From: an uncultured Woeseia sp.
Lineage (GTDB): Bacteria; Pseudomonadota; Gammaproteobacteria; Steroidobacterales; Woeseiaceae
Assembly (NCBI GenBank): GCA_937925605.1
Contig: CALALV010000054.1
Location: forward strand, 1 to 44,967
Direction of reading: 5' to 3'
DNA: 44,967 nucleotides
Numbering within the stretch: the stretch's first letter is position 1; each line of letters starts with the position of its first letter. The notes under the pieces are model-generated. The model saw only the letters and a list, made by a program, of their open reading frames with translations, did no database searches and was not told the DNA's origin. Position numbers and translations under genes: made by a program. Shown piece after piece: positions 33,499-41,408 of this stretch.

Positions 33499-33581
33499 GG
33501 TAGTCGCTGCCGCGCGCAGGTGACAAGCACGGCGGTCGCAGCCCCCCGCGCGACGCCGTGCGCCCCGGAAACGGTGATAAA

Positions 33582-35261
33582 TCAGTCGGCTGCCGGCGGC
33601 TTGCCGCGCAGCCCGGCCGCCCGCTGCAGCAGTGCGCGGGTCGAGGAATTGCTGCCCTCGTAGGCGGCGGCGTCGGCAACGGCCGCAGCGAGTCCGCTCG
33701 CCAGCCGCTTCCCGAGCTCCACCCCCCACTGGTCGAAGGAATTGACCCCGTAGATGACCCCTTCGACGAACACCTTGTGCTCGTACAGCGCAATCAGCTG
33801 CCCGAGCGCGCCGGGGGTCAGCGCTTCCAGCAGCAACAGGTTGCTCGGCCGGCCGCCCGGGTGCGTCTTGTGCCTGGCCAGTTCGCGAGCGCGGGCCGGG
33901 TCCGCGCCGCCCGCCTCGAGATCCGTCCGCGCCGCGTCGACCGGGTAGCCGTCCATGAAGGCCTCGGCCTGCGCCAGGCAGTTCGCGATCGCGAGGTCCT
34001 GGTGCTCCTGGCGGCCGCCCGATGAGCGCACCGGCAGGATGAAGTCGATCGGCACGAAGCGCGTGCCCTGGTGCAGCAGCTGGTAGAAGGAATGCTGCGC
34101 GTTCGAGCCCGCCTCGCCCCAGATCAACTGGCCGGTCTTCACCCGGACCGGCTTGCCGTCGAGTTTGACGCCCTTGCCGTTCGACTCCATCTGCAGCTGC
34201 TGCAGGTAGGCCGGGAAGCGCTCGAGGCGGTTGTCGTAGGGCAGGATCGCGTGCGACTCTGCCCCGTAGAAGTTGTTGTACCAGGCCGCGAGCAGCGCCA
34301 GCAGCACCGGCATGTTCTCATCGAGCGGCGCCTGCCTGAAATGCTGGTCCAGCTGCCGGCCGCCGGCGAGCAGCGCCTGGAAGTTGTCGAAGCCGATGAC
34401 CAGCGCGAGCGACAGCCCGACCGCCGACCAGATCGAGTAGCGGCCGCCGACCCAGTCCCAGAAGCCGAAGCGGTAGTCCGGGTGGATGCCGAACTCGTCC
34501 ATCGCGGCGTGGTTGGTCGAGGCGGCGACGAAGTGCGCGCGCACGGCGTCCTCGCCGAGGCGATCGCGCACCCAGTCGCGCGCGGCGTTCGCGTTCGTCA
34601 TCGTCTCGAGCGTCGTGAAGGTCTTCGAGCAGACGACGAACAGCGTGCGCTCGGGATCGAGTTCCTGCGCCAGGTCCGCAAGCTGCGTGCCGTCGACGTT
34701 CGACGCGCTGTGGAAGCGCATGCCGTCCTGCCAGTGGTGCCTGAGCGCCCGCGTCGCCATCACCGCGCCGAGATCGGAACCGCCGATGCCGATGTTGACG
34801 ATCTCGGTGAGCCGCCTGCCGCTGTGCCCGCGAATCTCCCCGCCCTGCACGGCCGCGACGAAGCGTTCCATCCGGTCCAGCACTTCCCAGACCTCGCGCA
34901 CGCCCGGCTCCTCGAGCGCGACCCTGTCGGACAGCTTCGAGCGCAGCGCCGCGTGCAGCGCCGCGCGGTCCTCGGTGTTGTTGATGTGCTCGCCCGCGAA
35001 CATCGACTCGATCGCGGCCGGCACGCCGGCCTCTTTCGCCAGCTTCACCAGCAGGCGCCGGGTCGTCGCTGTCAGGTAGTTCTTCGAGTAGTCGAGGTAC
35101 AGGTCACCCGCCTCGAGCGAGAACTTCGCCGGGCGCTCCGGCTGGCCGCGGAACAGGTCGCGCAGGCTCCTGCCCTTCAGCGCGTCGCGGCTGTGGTCTT
35201 TCAGCGCCTGCCAGGCCGGCAGGTCGACGGGATGACGCGGGCTGAGCTTGCGATCAGGCAC
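33582..35261 (-). CDS. pgi: Glucose-6-phosphate isomerase
   Basis: This 559-residue enzyme interconverts glucose-6-phosphate and fructose-6-phosphate. Both family signatures are present: VGGRYSIWSAVGLSLA (about 270-285) and the C-terminal ALYEHKVFVEGVIYGVNSFD followed by QWGVELGK. GIGGSDLGAVMATRAL and SKTFTTLETMTNA are intact. It overlaps the UDP-GlcA epimerase gene by eight bases, so a core-metabolism gene sits inside the polysaccharide operon, probably steering hexose phosphate to nucleotide sugars. Length is typical of the bacterial long form. Confidence 0.95.
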   Translation of the reverse strand: MPDRKLSPRHPVDLPAWQALKDHSRDALKGRSLRDLFRGQPERPAKFSLEAGDLYLDYSKNYLTATTRRLLVKLAKEAGVPAAIESMFAGEHINNTEDRAALHAALRSKLSDRVALEEPGVREVWEVLDRMERFVAAVQGGEIRGHSGRRLTEIVNIGIGGSDLGAVMATRALRHHWQDGMRFHSASNVDGTQLADLAQELDPERTLFVVCSKTFTTLETMTNANAARDWVRDRLGEDAVRAHFVAASTNHAAMDEFGIHPDYRFGFWDWVGGRYSIWSAVGLSLALVIGFDNFQALLAGGRQLDQHFRQAPLDENMPVLLALLAAWYNNFYGAESHAILPYDNRLERFPAYLQQLQMESNGKGVKLDGKPVRVKTGQLIWGEAGSNAQHSFYQLLHQGTRFVPIDFILPVRSSGGRQEHQDLAIANCLAQAEAFMDGYPVDAARTDLEAGGADPARARELARHKTHPGGRPSNLLLLEALTPGALGQLIALYEHKVFVEGVIYGVNSFDQWGVELGKRLASGLAAAVADAAAYEGSNSSTRALLQRAAGLRGKPPAAD

Positions 35262-36279
35262 TCTGTTTCAGGTCGACCTGGTAGTAGTCGACGTACCAGT
35301 CGACGAAGTTGCGCACGCCGGTCTCGATCGGCGTGTCCGGGCGGTAGTCGACGTCGTCGGCCAGGTCGGCAGTGTCCGCCCAGGTATCCGGCACGTCGCC
35401 CGGCTGCATCGGCAGCAGGTTCTTCTCCGCCTTGCGGCCGACGCAGTCCTCGATGATCTCGATATAGCGCATCAGCTCGACCGGCTGCTGGTTGCCGATG
35501 TTGTAGATGCGGTACGGGGCGCGGCTGGTGCCCGGGTCCGGCGTGGCGGAGTCCCAGTCCTCGTTCGGCCGCGCCGTGTGGTCCATCGTGCGGATGACGC
35601 CCTCGACGATGTCGTCGATGTAGGTGAAGTCGCGCCGGTGCTTGCCGTAGTTGAAGACGTCGATCGGCTTGCCTTCGATGATGTTGCGCGTGAACTTGAA
35701 CAGCGCCATGTCCGGCCGGCCCCACGGGCCGTAGACCGTGAAGAAGCGCAGCCCCGTCGTCGGCAGCTGGTACAGGTTCGAATAGGTATGCGCCATCAGC
35801 TCGTTGGCCTTCTTGGTCGCGCCGTACAGCGCGAGCGGATGGTCGACGTTCTGGTGGATCGAGAACGGCATCGTCGTGTTCGCGCCGTAGACGCTGCTCG
35901 ACGAGGCGTAGACCAGGTGCTCGACCTCGTGGTGCCGGCAGCCCTCCAGCACGTGCAGCGTGCCGGTGATGTTGCTCTCGATGTAGGTGTGCGGGTTCTC
36001 GATCGAGTAGCGCACGCCGGCCTGCGCCGCCAGGTGCACGACCTTGTCGAAGCGCTCCGCGGCGAACAGCTTCTCCATCTGCTCGCGGTCGGCGAGGTCG
36101 ATGCGCCGCATGCTGAAGTTGTCGAAGCCGTCCAGAATCGCGGCCCGCGAGTTCTTCAGCACGACGTCGTAGTAGTCGTTGAAATTGTCCAGCCCGACGA
36201 CCGTGTCGCCGCGCTCGAGCAGCTGCTTCGCGGTGTGGAAGCCGATGAAGCCGGCCGCGCCGGTAACCAGTATTTTCAA
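35254..36279 (-). CDS. UDP-glucuronate 4-epimerase (CapI/LpsL type)
   Basis: This 341-residue extended SDR starts MKILVTGAAGFIGFHTAKQL, then LDNFNDYYDVVLK, the opening typical of CapI/LpsL enzymes that turn UDP-GlcA into UDP-GalA. YASSSSVYGAN and YGATKKANEL carry the catalytic Ser and Tyr-x3-Lys; TVYGPWGRPDMALFKF is a family hallmark. Substrate UDP-GlcA would come from Ugd at 7138. It lies 22 bases after the TviB-type dehydrogenase gene. A TviC-like role on UDP-GlcNAcA is less likely from the sequence. Confidence 0.88.
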   Translation of the reverse strand: MKILVTGAAGFIGFHTAKQLLERGDTVVGLDNFNDYYDVVLKNSRAAILDGFDNFSMRRIDLADREQMEKLFAAERFDKVVHLAAQAGVRYSIENPHTYIESNITGTLHVLEGCRHHEVEHLVYASSSSVYGANTTMPFSIHQNVDHPLALYGATKKANELMAHTYSNLYQLPTTGLRFFTVYGPWGRPDMALFKFTRNIIEGKPIDVFNYGKHRRDFTYIDDIVEGVIRTMDHTARPNEDWDSATPDPGTSRAPYRIYNIGNQQPVELMRYIEIIEDCVGRKAEKNLLPMQPGDVPDTWADTADLADDVDYRPDTPIETGVRNFVDWYVDYYQVDLKQSA

Positions 36280-36301
36280 TGGCTTGCTCGCGTTCCTGAG
36301 A

Positions 36302-37582
36302 TCAGAGCCGGTCGTCGCTGGCCGTCGCCGGCAGCAGGTATTTCACATCGTATACCAGCGCGCCGGGCTTGCCGAACGCGCGGATGCCCTCCGCGCCGAG
36401 CGCCCGGAACTCGTCGTGGGCCACGGCGATGACCACCACGTCGTACTCGCCCCGGCCCGGCTCGGCAACCAGGTCGATGGCGTACTCGCTCTTCGCCTCG
36501 TGCGGGTCCACCCAGGGATCGTGCACGTCGACCTGCGCGCCGTAGGATTCAAGCTCGCGCACGATGTCGATCGCCTTCGTGTTGCGCACGTCCGGGCAGT
36601 TCTCCTTGAAGGTCAGCCCGAGCACGAGGATGCGCGAGTTCAGCGGCTGGATGTCGCGCGCGATCATGTTCTTGATGATGCGCGAGGACACGTACAGGCC
36701 CATGTTGTCGTTGATGCGCCGGCCCGCGAGGATCATCTGCGGGTGGTAGCCGAGCTGCTGGGCCTTGTAGGTGAGGTAGTAGGGATCGACGCCGATGCAG
36801 TGGCCGCCGACGAGGCCCGGCCGGAACGGCAGGAAATTCCACTTCGTGCCGGCGGCGAGCAGCACCTCCTCGGTGTCGATGTCCATGCGTTCGAAGATCA
36901 TCGCAAGTTCGTTGACCAGCGCGATGTTGACGTCGCGCTGCGTGTTCTCGATGACCTTCGCTGCTTCGGCGACCTTGATGCTCGACGCCTTGTGCGTACC
37001 GGCCGTGATGATCGAGGCATAGACACGGTCGATGAAGTCGGCCGCCTCCGGCGTCGAGCCCGAGGTGACCTTGAGTATCGTCGGCAGGCGGTGCTGCTTG
37101 TCACCCGGGTTGATGCGCTCCGGGCTGTAGCCCGCGTAGAAATCCTTGTTGAGCCGCAGGCCGGAACCCTGCTCGACGATGGGAATGCAGAATTCCTCGG
37201 TCGCGCCGGGGAACACCGTCGACTCGTAGACGATGATGTCGCCCTTGCCGACGACCTTCGCCAGCGTCTCGCTGGCGAACCGGAGCGGCTGCAACAGCGG
37301 CCGGGTGTCGTTGCTGACCGGCGTCGGCACCGTCACGACGTAGAAATTGCAGTTGGCCAGCCCTTCGACGTCGGTCGCGAATTCGAGCTGCTCGGCCGCC
37401 GCGAGCTCGTCGGCCGTGACTTCGCGGGTCGCATCCACGCCCTCACGAAGTTCGTCCACCCGGCTCTGCTTGACGTCGAAGCCGACGGTCGGGAAACGGC
37501 GGCCGAACTCGACGGCGAGCGGCAGCCCGACATAGCCGAGGCCGATGACGCCAATGCGCAGCTTGTCCAGGGAAAATGTCAT
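36302..37582 (-). CDS. tviB: TviB/WbpA-type UDP-N-acetylhexosamine 6-dehydrogenase
   Basis: This 426-residue protein has the NAD motif IGVIGLGYVGLPLAVEFG, the VPTPVSNDTRPLLQPL stretch, ESTVFPGATEE and PERINPGDKQH, and the catalytic cysteine in LVGGHCIGVDPYYL. These are the marks of the VipA/TviB branch, which oxidises UDP-GlcNAc (or UDP-GalNAc) to the uronic acid, rather than the UDP-glucose branch seen at 7138. The polymer may therefore contain both a plain and an N-acetylated uronic acid. The leader just before ATG 37582 is CAA-repeat-rich and lacks a ribosome-binding site. Confidence 0.9.
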   Translation of the reverse strand: MTFSLDKLRIGVIGLGYVGLPLAVEFGRRFPTVGFDVKQSRVDELREGVDATREVTADELAAAEQLEFATDVEGLANCNFYVVTVPTPVSNDTRPLLQPLRFASETLAKVVGKGDIIVYESTVFPGATEEFCIPIVEQGSGLRLNKDFYAGYSPERINPGDKQHRLPTILKVTSGSTPEAADFIDRVYASIITAGTHKASSIKVAEAAKVIENTQRDVNIALVNELAMIFERMDIDTEEVLLAAGTKWNFLPFRPGLVGGHCIGVDPYYLTYKAQQLGYHPQMILAGRRINDNMGLYVSSRIIKNMIARDIQPLNSRILVLGLTFKENCPDVRNTKAIDIVRELESYGAQVDVHDPWVDPHEAKSEYAIDLVAEPGRGEYDVVVIAVAHDEFRALGAEGIRAFGKPGALVYDVKYLLPATASDDRL

Positions 37583-37655
37583 GTAGGCATGCTGTTGTTG
37601 TTGTCCGCGGTCGTGGCGGCGGGCGTTTCCGGCACCGCCGCGCCTTCAACCGCGC

Positions 37656-37664
37656 TTTCTAGCA
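37656..37664 (-). promoter_or_regulatory. Candidate extended -10 promoter for the tviB-capI-pgi-wzi string
   Basis: The minus strand reads TGCTAGAAA here, an extended -10 (TGn plus TAGAAA) about 75 bases before tviB. It is the only likely promoter seen at the head of the polysaccharide string. Confidence 0.4.
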
Positions 37665-37699
37665 CATTCCGGCGACCGGCAGGCGGGCGCCGTTCACAG

Positions 37700-37720
37700 T
37701 CCCCGCGTCGACCGCGGGGA
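37700..37720 (-). terminator. Small GC hairpin after nhaB
   Basis: An 8-bp perfect stem (37700-37707 with 37713-37720) has a 5-base loop and lies 27 bases past the nhaB stop. No T tract follows on the minus strand, so it is at best a weak terminator. Confidence 0.35.
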
Positions 37721-37746
37721 CCGGACCCGGGCCCGCCCGGCCCGAC

Positions 37747-39249
37747 TCAGGTCAGGTACCACAGCGCAAGGATGCCGGCGGTGCTCATCGTGATCGTGTA
37801 CGGCAGCGCCTTGTACACCATCCGGCCGTACGACAGCCGGATCAGCGGCGCCAGCGCCGAGGTGAGCAGGAACAGGAACGCGGCCTGGCCGTTCGGCGTC
37901 GCGACGCTCGGGATGTTGGTGCCGGTATTGATCGCCCGCGCCAGCGCGTCGAACTGCTCGCGCGTGATCGCGCCGTTGTTGAACAACTCCTCGACCTCGG
38001 TGATGTAGACCGTGGCCACGAAGACGTTGTCGCTGATCATGGACAGGATGCCGTTGGCGCCGTAGAACAGCGCCGCCTGGGTCTTGCCCTCGTAGGTCAT
38101 GACCCAGTCGATGACCGGGCCGAACAGCCGCTGGTGGTCGATGACCGCGACGATCGCGAAGAACACGACCAGCAGCGCCGTGAACGGCAGCGCTTCCTCG
38201 AACGCGTGGCCGATCCGGTGCTCCTCGGTCACGCCGTTCAACGCGGTCGCCAGCACGATCACCATCAGGCCCACCACGCCCGGCTCGGCGAGGTGCAGGC
38301 CGAGCGCGACGCACAGGATCAGCGCGACGACCGCCTGCATGATGATCGTCATCCACTCCTGGCGGCTGCGCTTCTCGGTCATCTGCCGGTCGTACTCGGT
38401 CAGCACCTCGCGCACCCGGTCGGAGAGCTGCGTGCCGTAGCCGAAGGTCTTGGTCACCTCCAGCATCATGCAGGTCAGCAGGCCGACGACGAACACCGGC
38501 AGCGAGATCGGCGCCATCTGCAGGAAGAACGGGACGAACTCCCAGCCCATGATCTCGCCGATCAGCAGGTTCTGCGGCTCGCCGACCAGCGTCATGACGC
38601 CGCCGAGCGCGGTACCGACGGCCGCGTGCATCATCAGGTCGCGCAGGAAGCCCCGGAACTGCTCGAGGTCCGCGCGGTGCAGCTCGGTGACGTCCGTGTC
38701 CTGGCCCGCGTCGTGGCTGGTATCGAACGTCTTGCCAGAGGCCACCTTGTGGTAGACGCCGTAGAAACCGGCGGCGACGGTAATGACCACGGCGGTCACT
38801 GTCAGCGCGTCCAGGAACGCGGACAGCACGGCCGCCGAGGCCGAGAACATGACCGACAGCAGGATCTTCGAGCGCACGCCGAGCAGGATCTTCGTGAACG
38901 TGAACAGGAGCATCTCGCGCAGGAAGTAGATGCCGGCCACCATGAACATCAGCAGCATGATGACGGGGAAGTTCACCTCGGCCTCGTGAAAAACCATCTC
39001 GGGCGTGGCGAGGCCGATCACTATCGCCTCGATCGCGATCAGGCCGCCCGGCTGCAGCGGGTAGCACTTGAGCGCCATCGCCAGCGTGAAGATGAACTCG
39101 AGCACGATGACCCAGCCGGTGATGAACGGCCCGGCGGTCGCGAGCAGGATCGGGTTCAGGATCAGGAAGCCGACGATCGTCAGCTTGTACCAGACCGGCG
39201 ACTGGCCGAGGAAATTCTTGCGGAAGGCGTCCGCCATCGTGTGAGTCAT
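37747..39249 (-). CDS. nhaB: Na+/H+ antiporter NhaB
   Basis: This 500-residue protein has about eleven to twelve membrane helices. The start MTHTMADAFRKNFLGQSP, then WYKLTIVGFLILNP, the PGGLIAIEAIVIGL and FLDALTVTAVVITVAAGFYG segments, and the LVGEPQNLLIGEIMGWEF part are all characteristic of NhaB. It swaps external protons for internal sodium, useful in saline or alkaline settings. ATG 39249 is preferred over 39279 because GGGA lies a few bases before it and NhaB normally begins here. It has its own promoter and is probably not part of the polysaccharide operon. Confidence 0.93.
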   Translation of the reverse strand: MTHTMADAFRKNFLGQSPVWYKLTIVGFLILNPILLATAGPFITGWVIVLEFIFTLAMALKCYPLQPGGLIAIEAIVIGLATPEMVFHEAEVNFPVIMLLMFMVAGIYFLREMLLFTFTKILLGVRSKILLSVMFSASAAVLSAFLDALTVTAVVITVAAGFYGVYHKVASGKTFDTSHDAGQDTDVTELHRADLEQFRGFLRDLMMHAAVGTALGGVMTLVGEPQNLLIGEIMGWEFVPFFLQMAPISLPVFVVGLLTCMMLEVTKTFGYGTQLSDRVREVLTEYDRQMTEKRSRQEWMTIIMQAVVALILCVALGLHLAEPGVVGLMVIVLATALNGVTEEHRIGHAFEEALPFTALLVVFFAIVAVIDHQRLFGPVIDWVMTYEGKTQAALFYGANGILSMISDNVFVATVYITEVEELFNNGAITREQFDALARAINTGTNIPSVATPNGQAAFLFLLTSALAPLIRLSYGRMVYKALPYTITMSTAGILALWYLT

Positions 39250-39332
39250 AGCGTTCCCATGGTGTCGGGCCGGCGCCACCGGCCGATTGTTCTTATCCGG
39301 CCGCGCCCCCCGCGCGACCTGTAAGGGTCACG

Positions 39333-39362
39333 ATTCTAGCGGCTTCGGCCCTGATTTGTCAG
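39333..39362 (-). promoter_or_regulatory. Promoter for nhaB
   Basis: On the minus strand CTGACA (39362-39357) and TAGAAT (39338-39333) are separated by 18 bases. The predicted start is about 80 bases before the nhaB ATG. One of the better promoter matches in the window. Confidence 0.6.
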
Positions 39363-39383
39363 TGATTTGCGGTGCGCGGCCGG

Positions 39384-40103
39384 CTAGTCGAGCCCGAGCT
39401 TGCGCCACAGGCAGCCGTCGCCGGCCTGCATGCGCGCGAGCAGCGCGGCGTGGGCTGCGGCCTCCGCTGCGTTCGCGCGGCGGACGACGAGCTCGACGCC
39501 GTCGCGGCAGAGCGGCCCGCCCGCTTCCTCGCCGGACTCGCCCGCGGACTCGTCGTCCGCGTCCGCGAACAGGGCGGCCTGGCCGCCGGTCATCGCGAGG
39601 TAGACGCGCGCCAGCAGCTCGGCGTCGATCAGCGCGCCGTGCACGTCGCGCCCGGAGGCATCGACTTCGTAGCGCTTGCACAGCGCGTCGAGGCTGTTGC
39701 GCTGGCCCGGGTGCAGCTCGCGCGCGAGCCCGAGCGTGTCCAGCACCGCGGCATGCTCGCGGACGCGCGGGCGCTCGTGCCGCATCAGCCCGAGCTCGTA
39801 GTCGAGGAAGCCGACGTCGAATTCCGCATTGTGGATAACGAGCTCGCTGCCCGCGATGAAGTCGAGAAACTCGGCGGCAATCTCGGCGAAGCGCGGCTTG
39901 TCCTCGAGATCCGCGCGGCTGATGCCGTGGACGCGCTCGGCACCCTCGTCGATGTCGCGCTCGGGATTGATGAAGCGGTGAAAATCGCGGCCCGTCAGCC
40001 GGCGGTTGACGAGCTCGACGCAGCCGATCTCGATGATGCGGTGGCCCTCGGCGGTCGACAGGCCGGTGGTCTCGGTGTCGAGAACGATCTGGCGTTTCTG
40101 CAT
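39384..40103 (-). CDS. dnaQ: DNA polymerase III epsilon subunit (3'-5' proofreading exonuclease)
   Basis: This 239-residue DEDDh exonuclease has ExoI LDTETTGLST at the N terminus, ExoII VIHNAEFDVGFLDYE, and ExoIII HGALIDAELLARVYL with the histidine five residues before the aspartate. It proofreads for the replicative polymerase. It follows rnhA on the same strand with a 31-base gap, as part of the conserved rnhA-dnaQ neighbourhood of gammaproteobacteria (in E. coli the two are divergent). Confidence 0.95.
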   Translation of the reverse strand: MQKRQIVLDTETTGLSTAEGHRIIEIGCVELVNRRLTGRDFHRFINPERDIDEGAERVHGISRADLEDKPRFAEIAAEFLDFIAGSELVIHNAEFDVGFLDYELGLMRHERPRVREHAAVLDTLGLARELHPGQRNSLDALCKRYEVDASGRDVHGALIDAELLARVYLAMTGGQAALFADADDESAGESGEEAGGPLCRDGVELVVRRANAAEAAAHAALLARMQAGDGCLWRKLGLD

Positions 40104-40134
40104 GGGGCGGGATGGTAGCAGAAGTCGCCGGCCG

Positions 40135-40572
40135 CTAGCCGAGCTCGTCGATGCCCTGGTTGGCCAGCCGGTCGGCCTCCTCGTTGCCGGGGTTGCCGGT
40201 GTGCCCGCGCACCCAGTGCCACTCGATGTCGTGGCGCGCCGCGGCCTCGTCGAGCGCCTGCCACAGGTCCTGGTTCTTGACCGGCTTCTTCGCGGCGGTC
40301 TTCCAGCCGCGCCGCTTCCAGTTCGGCAGCCACTCGCGGATGCCGTTCATGACGTACTCCGAGTCCGTGTACAGCCGCACGCGGCGCCGGCCACGCAGCG
40401 CCTCGAGCGCGCGGATCGCGGCCATGAGCTCCATGCGGTTGTTGGTCGTGCCGGTCTCGCCGCCGTACAGCCGCTTCTCGCGGGAACCCGCGATCAGCAG
40501 CGCGCCCCAGCCGCCCGGCCCGGGATTCCCGCGGCAGGCGCCGTCGGTGTAGATGTCGATCGTGACGGGCAA
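40135..40572 (-). CDS. rnhA: Ribonuclease HI
   Basis: This 145-residue enzyme cuts RNA in RNA-DNA hybrids. The catalytic acids are in YTDGACRGNPGPGGWG, NRMELMAAIRAL, YTDSEYVMNGI and HTGNPGNEEADRLA. No ATG or GTG precedes the fold at the right distance; the likely start is TTG 40572 (LPVTIDIYTDG), five bases after the stop of the methyltransferase gene, with a poor ribosome site. The frame stays open far upstream, but that is the opposite-phase reading of the methyltransferase gene. Confidence 0.93.
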   Translation of the reverse strand: MPVTIDIYTDGACRGNPGPGGWGALLIAGSREKRLYGGETGTTNNRMELMAAIRALEALRGRRRVRLYTDSEYVMNGIREWLPNWKRRGWKTAAKKPVKNQDLWQALDEAAARHDIEWHWVRGHTGNPGNEEADRLANQGIDELG

Positions 40573-40577
40573 GGAAC

Positions 40578-41333
40578 TCAGTCGTGGCTCGCGCGAGTCG
40601 TCGGCTTGACCAGGCCGCCGGCGACGACCTTGGGCTTCGCGCGCCACGGTCGGCGCACGGTCGTCAGCGGCACGACGCGCTTCTGCGCGGCGAGCATGTA
40701 GCAGGCGGCGAGCTCGGGCCACCAGCGGCGGCCGCGCTGTTCCCAGGCCTGGCTGTCGCTGACCCGCTGCCGCGGCAGCGGCCAGCGGAAGAAGTACTTC
40801 GTGCTGCCGAGCAGGTACAGGTCGAGCAACTGCAGCCAGTCGGTCAGCTGGCCTTCCGAGATCAGCGTGTCGGTGGCAGGCGGCATGCCGGCGCCCGGGA
40901 TCAGCCGCCTGAGCCCCCAGAGCCCGCCCGGCTTGAAGCCGAGCACGATCAGGTGGCCGTCGGCCCGCAGCACCCGGTGCACCTCGCGCAGGATCGCGTG
41001 CGGCCGGCTCGAGAACTCGAGCGAGTGCGGCAGGATCACGACGTCCATCGTGTCGCTGGCGAGCGGCAGCCGCCAGGGCCGCCCGATCGCGGACGGCGCC
41101 GGGTCGGCGAGCGGTCCCTCGCCGTCCGACAGGCACAGGCTGCGCTGGGTGCGGGCGTTGCGCAGGAAGGCCCGCGGCTCGCCCCAGCGGCCGAGCTGCA
41201 GCGCGTACTCGCCGAAGACGCCGTCGAGCAGGTCGCCGACCAGGCGCGCCTCCTGCGCCAGCAGGGCCTGCCCGAGCGGGCTGTCGAGCCAGCGCGCCAG
41301 GGCGTCGTCAGGGGTTTTCTTGGTTTCGCTCAT
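40578..41333 (-). CDS. YafS-like SAM-dependent methyltransferase
   Basis: This 251-residue protein resembles the small methyltransferase encoded beside rnhA in E. coli and relatives. The later half of the fold is clear: MDVVILPHSLEFSSRPHAIL, then REVHRVLRADGHLIVLGFKP and GGLWGLRRLIPG. The classical motif I is weak. Substrate unknown. The start ATG 41333 (MSETKKTP) is 75 bases from the divergent mltD start. The open frame continues to 43850 across mltD and part of fabI, which is a compositional shadow. In E. coli gloB lies between this gene and mltD; it is absent here. Confidence 0.82.
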   Translation of the reverse strand: MSETKKTPDDALARWLDSPLGQALLAQEARLVGDLLDGVFGEYALQLGRWGEPRAFLRNARTQRSLCLSDGEGPLADPAPSAIGRPWRLPLASDTMDVVILPHSLEFSSRPHAILREVHRVLRADGHLIVLGFKPGGLWGLRRLIPGAGMPPATDTLISEGQLTDWLQLLDLYLLGSTKYFFRWPLPRQRVSDSQAWEQRGRRWWPELAACYMLAAQKRVVPLTTVRRPWRAKPKVVAGGLVKPTTRASHD

Positions 41334-41374
41334 CGCCTGCCTGCCGGCCGGGCCGGCACCTGTGAACTCCGTGC

Positions 41375-41402
41375 TTGCACGGACCCTTGCCGCGGGTAGG
41401 AT
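41375..41402 (+). promoter_or_regulatory. Candidate promoter / ribosome site for mltD
   Basis: TTGCAC (41375-41380) and TAGGAT (41397-41402) are spaced 16 bases. The predicted start would fall on the mltD ATG at 41409, giving a nearly leaderless message. The same AGGA could instead be the ribosome-binding site, seven to eight bases before the ATG. Both readings cannot be right. Confidence 0.35.
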
Positions 41403-41408
41403 AGCGCG

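Noticed and set aside
33499..33729. N-terminal extension of the second Wzi protein
   Set aside because: It overlaps the pgi coding region for about 148 bases, and a normal signal sequence begins near ATG 33498.
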